Source of the DNA: Rubrobacter sp.
GTDB lineage: Bacteria; Actinomycetota; Rubrobacteria; Rubrobacterales; Rubrobacteraceae
Direction of reading: 5' to 3'
Assembly: GCA_016781635.1 (NCBI GenBank)
Contig: JADDPY010000306.1
Span: forward strand, 12,149 to 19,202
Length of the DNA: 7,054 bases
The translations under genes and the position numbers were made by a program. Below are positions 5,109 to 7,054 of the stretch, piece by piece. Below the pieces are notes generated by a model. It was not told the origin of the DNA, did not search any database, and worked only from the letters and a program-made list of their open reading frames with translations. Position 1 is the first letter of the stretch, and each line of letters starts with the position of its first letter.

Positions 5109-7054
5109 TTGGATCTTGAGACTAGAAACGCAGCAGCGCTGTCCATCAATACCATAAGGGCGCTGGCGATGGACGCGGTGCAGAAGGCGAACTCCGGCCA
5201 CCCGGGGACGCCGATGGCCCTCGCCCCGCTCGCGTACACCATCTTCACGAAGTTCCTCCGCCACAACCCGGAGAACCCGTTCTGGCCCGACCGCGACCGC
5301 TTTATCCTCTCCTCCGGCCACGCCTCGATGCTCCAGTACGCACTTCTGCACCTCACCGGATATGACCTGACCCTAGACGATCTGAAGAATTTCAGGCAGT
5401 GGGAGTCGAGGACGCCGGGGCACCCCGAGCACTTCATGACGCCCGGCGTCGAGATGACGACCGGGCCCCTGGGCCAGGGCTTCGCCAGCGGCGTTGGGAT
5501 GGGAATCGCCGAGCGCTTCCTCGCCGGTCGTTACAACCGCATCGGACACGAGGTGATGGACCACCACGTCTACTGCATCTGCTCGGACGGCGACCTCATG
5601 GAGGGTGTTGCGAACGAGGCCGCCTCCATCGCCGGCCAGAACGCCCTGGGCAAGCTCGTCTACATATACGACGACAACCGCATCACCATCGACGGCACGA
5701 CCGCGCTCACCTTCGACCGCGAGGACAAGGGCAAGCGCTTCGAGGCGCAGGGCTGGCACGTCCAGCACGTCGACGACGTCGAGGACCTCGAGGCGCTGGA
5801 GGAGGCCATCCGGAACGCCCGCGACGAGGAGGAGCGACCATCGCTCGTCATCGTGCGCTCCCACATCGCCTACCCCGCGCCGAACGCGATAGATACCTCG
5901 GCATCCCACGGGGCAGCCCTCGGCGAGGACGAGGTGAAGGCCGCAAAGCAGGCGATGGGCCTGGATCCTGACGAGCACTTCGCCGTACCGGACGAGGTCT
6001 ACGAGCACATGGACTGTCGCCCGCGCGGGCGCAAGCTGGAAGAGGAGTGGAACGGGCGCTTCGAGGCGTGGAGCTCGGAGTTTCCCGAGCTCGCCGAGGA
6101 GTGGGACCAGGTCTGGAACGGGAAGCCCCTTCCCGGCTATGAGGAGGCGCTCCCGGTCTGGGATGCGTCGGAGACGGAGAAGCTCGCGACGCGCAAGGCC
6201 GGAGCGGCGGTAATGAACGCCTTCAAGGGCTACGTGCCGACCATGGTCGGGGGGGCGGCCGACCTCGTCGCCTCCACGAGCACCGCGTTCGAGGGCGGCG
6301 GGATGTTCTCCCCGAACCACGTCGGGCGCAACATCGCCTTCGGGGTGCGCGAGCATGGGATGGGCTCGGCGGTGAACGGCATGGCGCTGCACGGTGGCAT
6401 GGTCAAGCCCTACGGCTCGACGTTCCTCATCTTCAGCGACTACATGCGCCCGGCGATCCGCCTCTCGGCGCTCATGGGTATCCCTACCGTCTGGGTGTTC
6501 ACGCACGACTCCGTGGCGCTTGGGGAGGACGGTCCGACCCATCAGCCCGTCGAGCACTACATGGCGCTCCGCGCGATCCCGAACCTGACGGTCATCCGAC
6601 CGGCCGACGCCAACGAGACCTCGATGGCGTGGCGCTCGACGCTGGAGGCCGAGGGCCCGGTCGCCCTTCTCCTCACCCGCCAGAACGTCCCCGTCCTCGA
6701 CCGCACGGAGCTCGCCCCGGCCGATGGCGCCCTTCGCGGTGCCTACGTCTTGGCCGATGCCGACGGAGCCGACGAGCCCGAGGTAATACTCATCGCCACC
6801 GGCTCCGAGGTCGCAGTTGTGCTGGAGGCGAGGAAGCTTTTGGCCGAGCAGGGAGTGAACGCGAGGGTCGTGAGCATGCCGTCTTGGGAGATCTTCGAGG
6901 CCCAGGACCAGTCTTACAAAGACTCCGTGCTGCCACCCTCCGTCGAGGCGCGCGTCTCCGTCGAGGCGGGTATTACGGGCGGTTGGGAGCGCTACATAGG
7001 CTTCCGCGGCACGAGCATCGGGGTAAACCGCTTCGGGGCCTCCGCCCCTGGCGA
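5109..7054 (+). CDS. tkt: Transketolase (3' partial)
   Basis: Transketolase is the thiamine diphosphate enzyme that moves two-carbon ketol units between sugar phosphates in the cytoplasmic pentose phosphate pathway. The frame is unbroken for 648 codons and leaves the window, with probably a few tens of residues missing. From the TTG start the protein begins [20 protein letters not shown]. It then shows the substrate-site histidines in SGHPGTP (29-35) and SSGHAS (68-73), GPLGQG (119-124), and the diphosphate-binding motif from SDGDLMEG (159-166) to YDDN (187-190). In the pyrimidine domain E415 in VREHGM is the cofactor-activating glutamate, and [15 protein letters not shown] (466-480) carries the catalytic-site histidines. 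The C-terminal domain includes ATGSEV. An alternative ATG at 5034 would add 25 residues ([15 protein letters not shown] and onward) that do not look like a transketolase N-terminus and would overlap the candidate promoter. The gene is independent of the gcv operon, about 950 bp away. Confidence 0.97.
   Translation, partial: MDLETRNAAALSINTIRALAMDAVQKANSGHPGTPMALAPLAYTIFTKFLRHNPENPFWPDRDRFILSSGHASMLQYALLHLTGYDLTLDDLKNFRQWESRTPGHPEHFMTPGVEMTTGPLGQGFASGVGMGIAERFLAGRYNRIGHEVMDHHVYCICSDGDLMEGVANEAASIAGQNALGKLVYIYDDNRITIDGTTALTFDREDKGKRFEAQGWHVQHVDDVEDLEALEEAIRNARDEEERPSLVIVRSHIAYPAPNAIDTSASHGAALGEDEVKAAKQAMGLDPDEHFAVPDEVYEHMDCRPRGRKLEEEWNGRFEAWSSEFPELAEEWDQVWNGKPLPGYEEALPVWDASETEKLATRKAGAAVMNAFKGYVPTMVGGAADLVASTSTAFEGGGMFSPNHVGRNIAFGVREHGMGSAVNGMALHGGMVKPYGSTFLIFSDYMRPAIRLSALMGIPTVWVFTHDSVALGEDGPTHQPVEHYMALRAIPNLTVIRPADANETSMAWRSTLEAEGPVALLLTRQNVPVLDRTELAPADGALRGAYVLADADGADEPEVILIATGSEVAVVLEARKLLAEQGVNARVVSMPSWEIFEAQDQSYKDSVLPPSVEARVSVEAGITGGWERYIGFRGTSIGVNRFGASAPG

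Noticed and set aside
5373..6557. 394-codon open frame on the minus strand opposite tkt
   Set aside because: The tkt frame is unmistakable. The antisense translation is a repetitive shadow rich in valine, arginine and histidine with no recognisable domain.
1..7054. New defence, mobile or CRISPR-type system
   Set aside because: No repeat array, transposase, integrase, tRNA-like site or toxin/antitoxin-like pair was seen. All well-supported genes are housekeeping metabolism.

Overview
The window looks like ordinary chromosome from a high-GC, deep-branching actinobacterium, most like Rubrobacter. The reasons are strong G/C-ending codon bias, a glycine decarboxylase P-protein split into two subunits (GcvPA and GcvPB), and frequent TTG starts preceded by clear Shine-Dalgarno sequences. 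The genus is inferred from protein flavour and not proven by any marker gene here.

Layout. Positions 1-4158 hold a tightly packed plus-strand glycine cleavage operon in the order gcvPA-gcvPB-gcvT-gcvH. Neighbours overlap by 11 bp, are 2 bp apart, and overlap by 4 bp. gcvPA is cut by the left edge, probably by only a few codons, so the promoter and any glycine riboswitch lie outside the window. The lipoamide dehydrogenase (L-protein) is not present. Together GcvPA/PB decarboxylate glycine and load the aminomethyl group onto the lipoyl lysine of GcvH, and GcvT passes the one-carbon unit to tetrahydrofolate and releases ammonia.

Positions 4159-5108 separate the operon from the next housekeeping gene. 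On the minus strand there is a 63-residue, two-helix membrane protein of unknown function (4228-4419), convergent with gcvH. On the plus strand, starting at the same CATG, is a relic of the C-terminal cytoplasmic part of a FUSC-family (aromatic acid exporter-like) transporter. It lacks its whole membrane domain and has two apparent single-base losses near its 3' end. Directly after the relic's old stop is a dense palindromic patch (4945-5023): nested inverted repeats plus two related 13-bp palindromes, followed by a weak promoter-like sequence.

Positions 5109-7054 are a nearly complete transketolase gene (tkt) that runs off the right edge. It begins at a TTG with a good Shine-Dalgarno and has all expected thiamine diphosphate and catalytic motifs in one unbroken frame.

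No convincing new multi-gene system is visible. The items most worth checking are the palindromic patch upstream of tkt, the FUSC relic, and the small membrane protein facing it.
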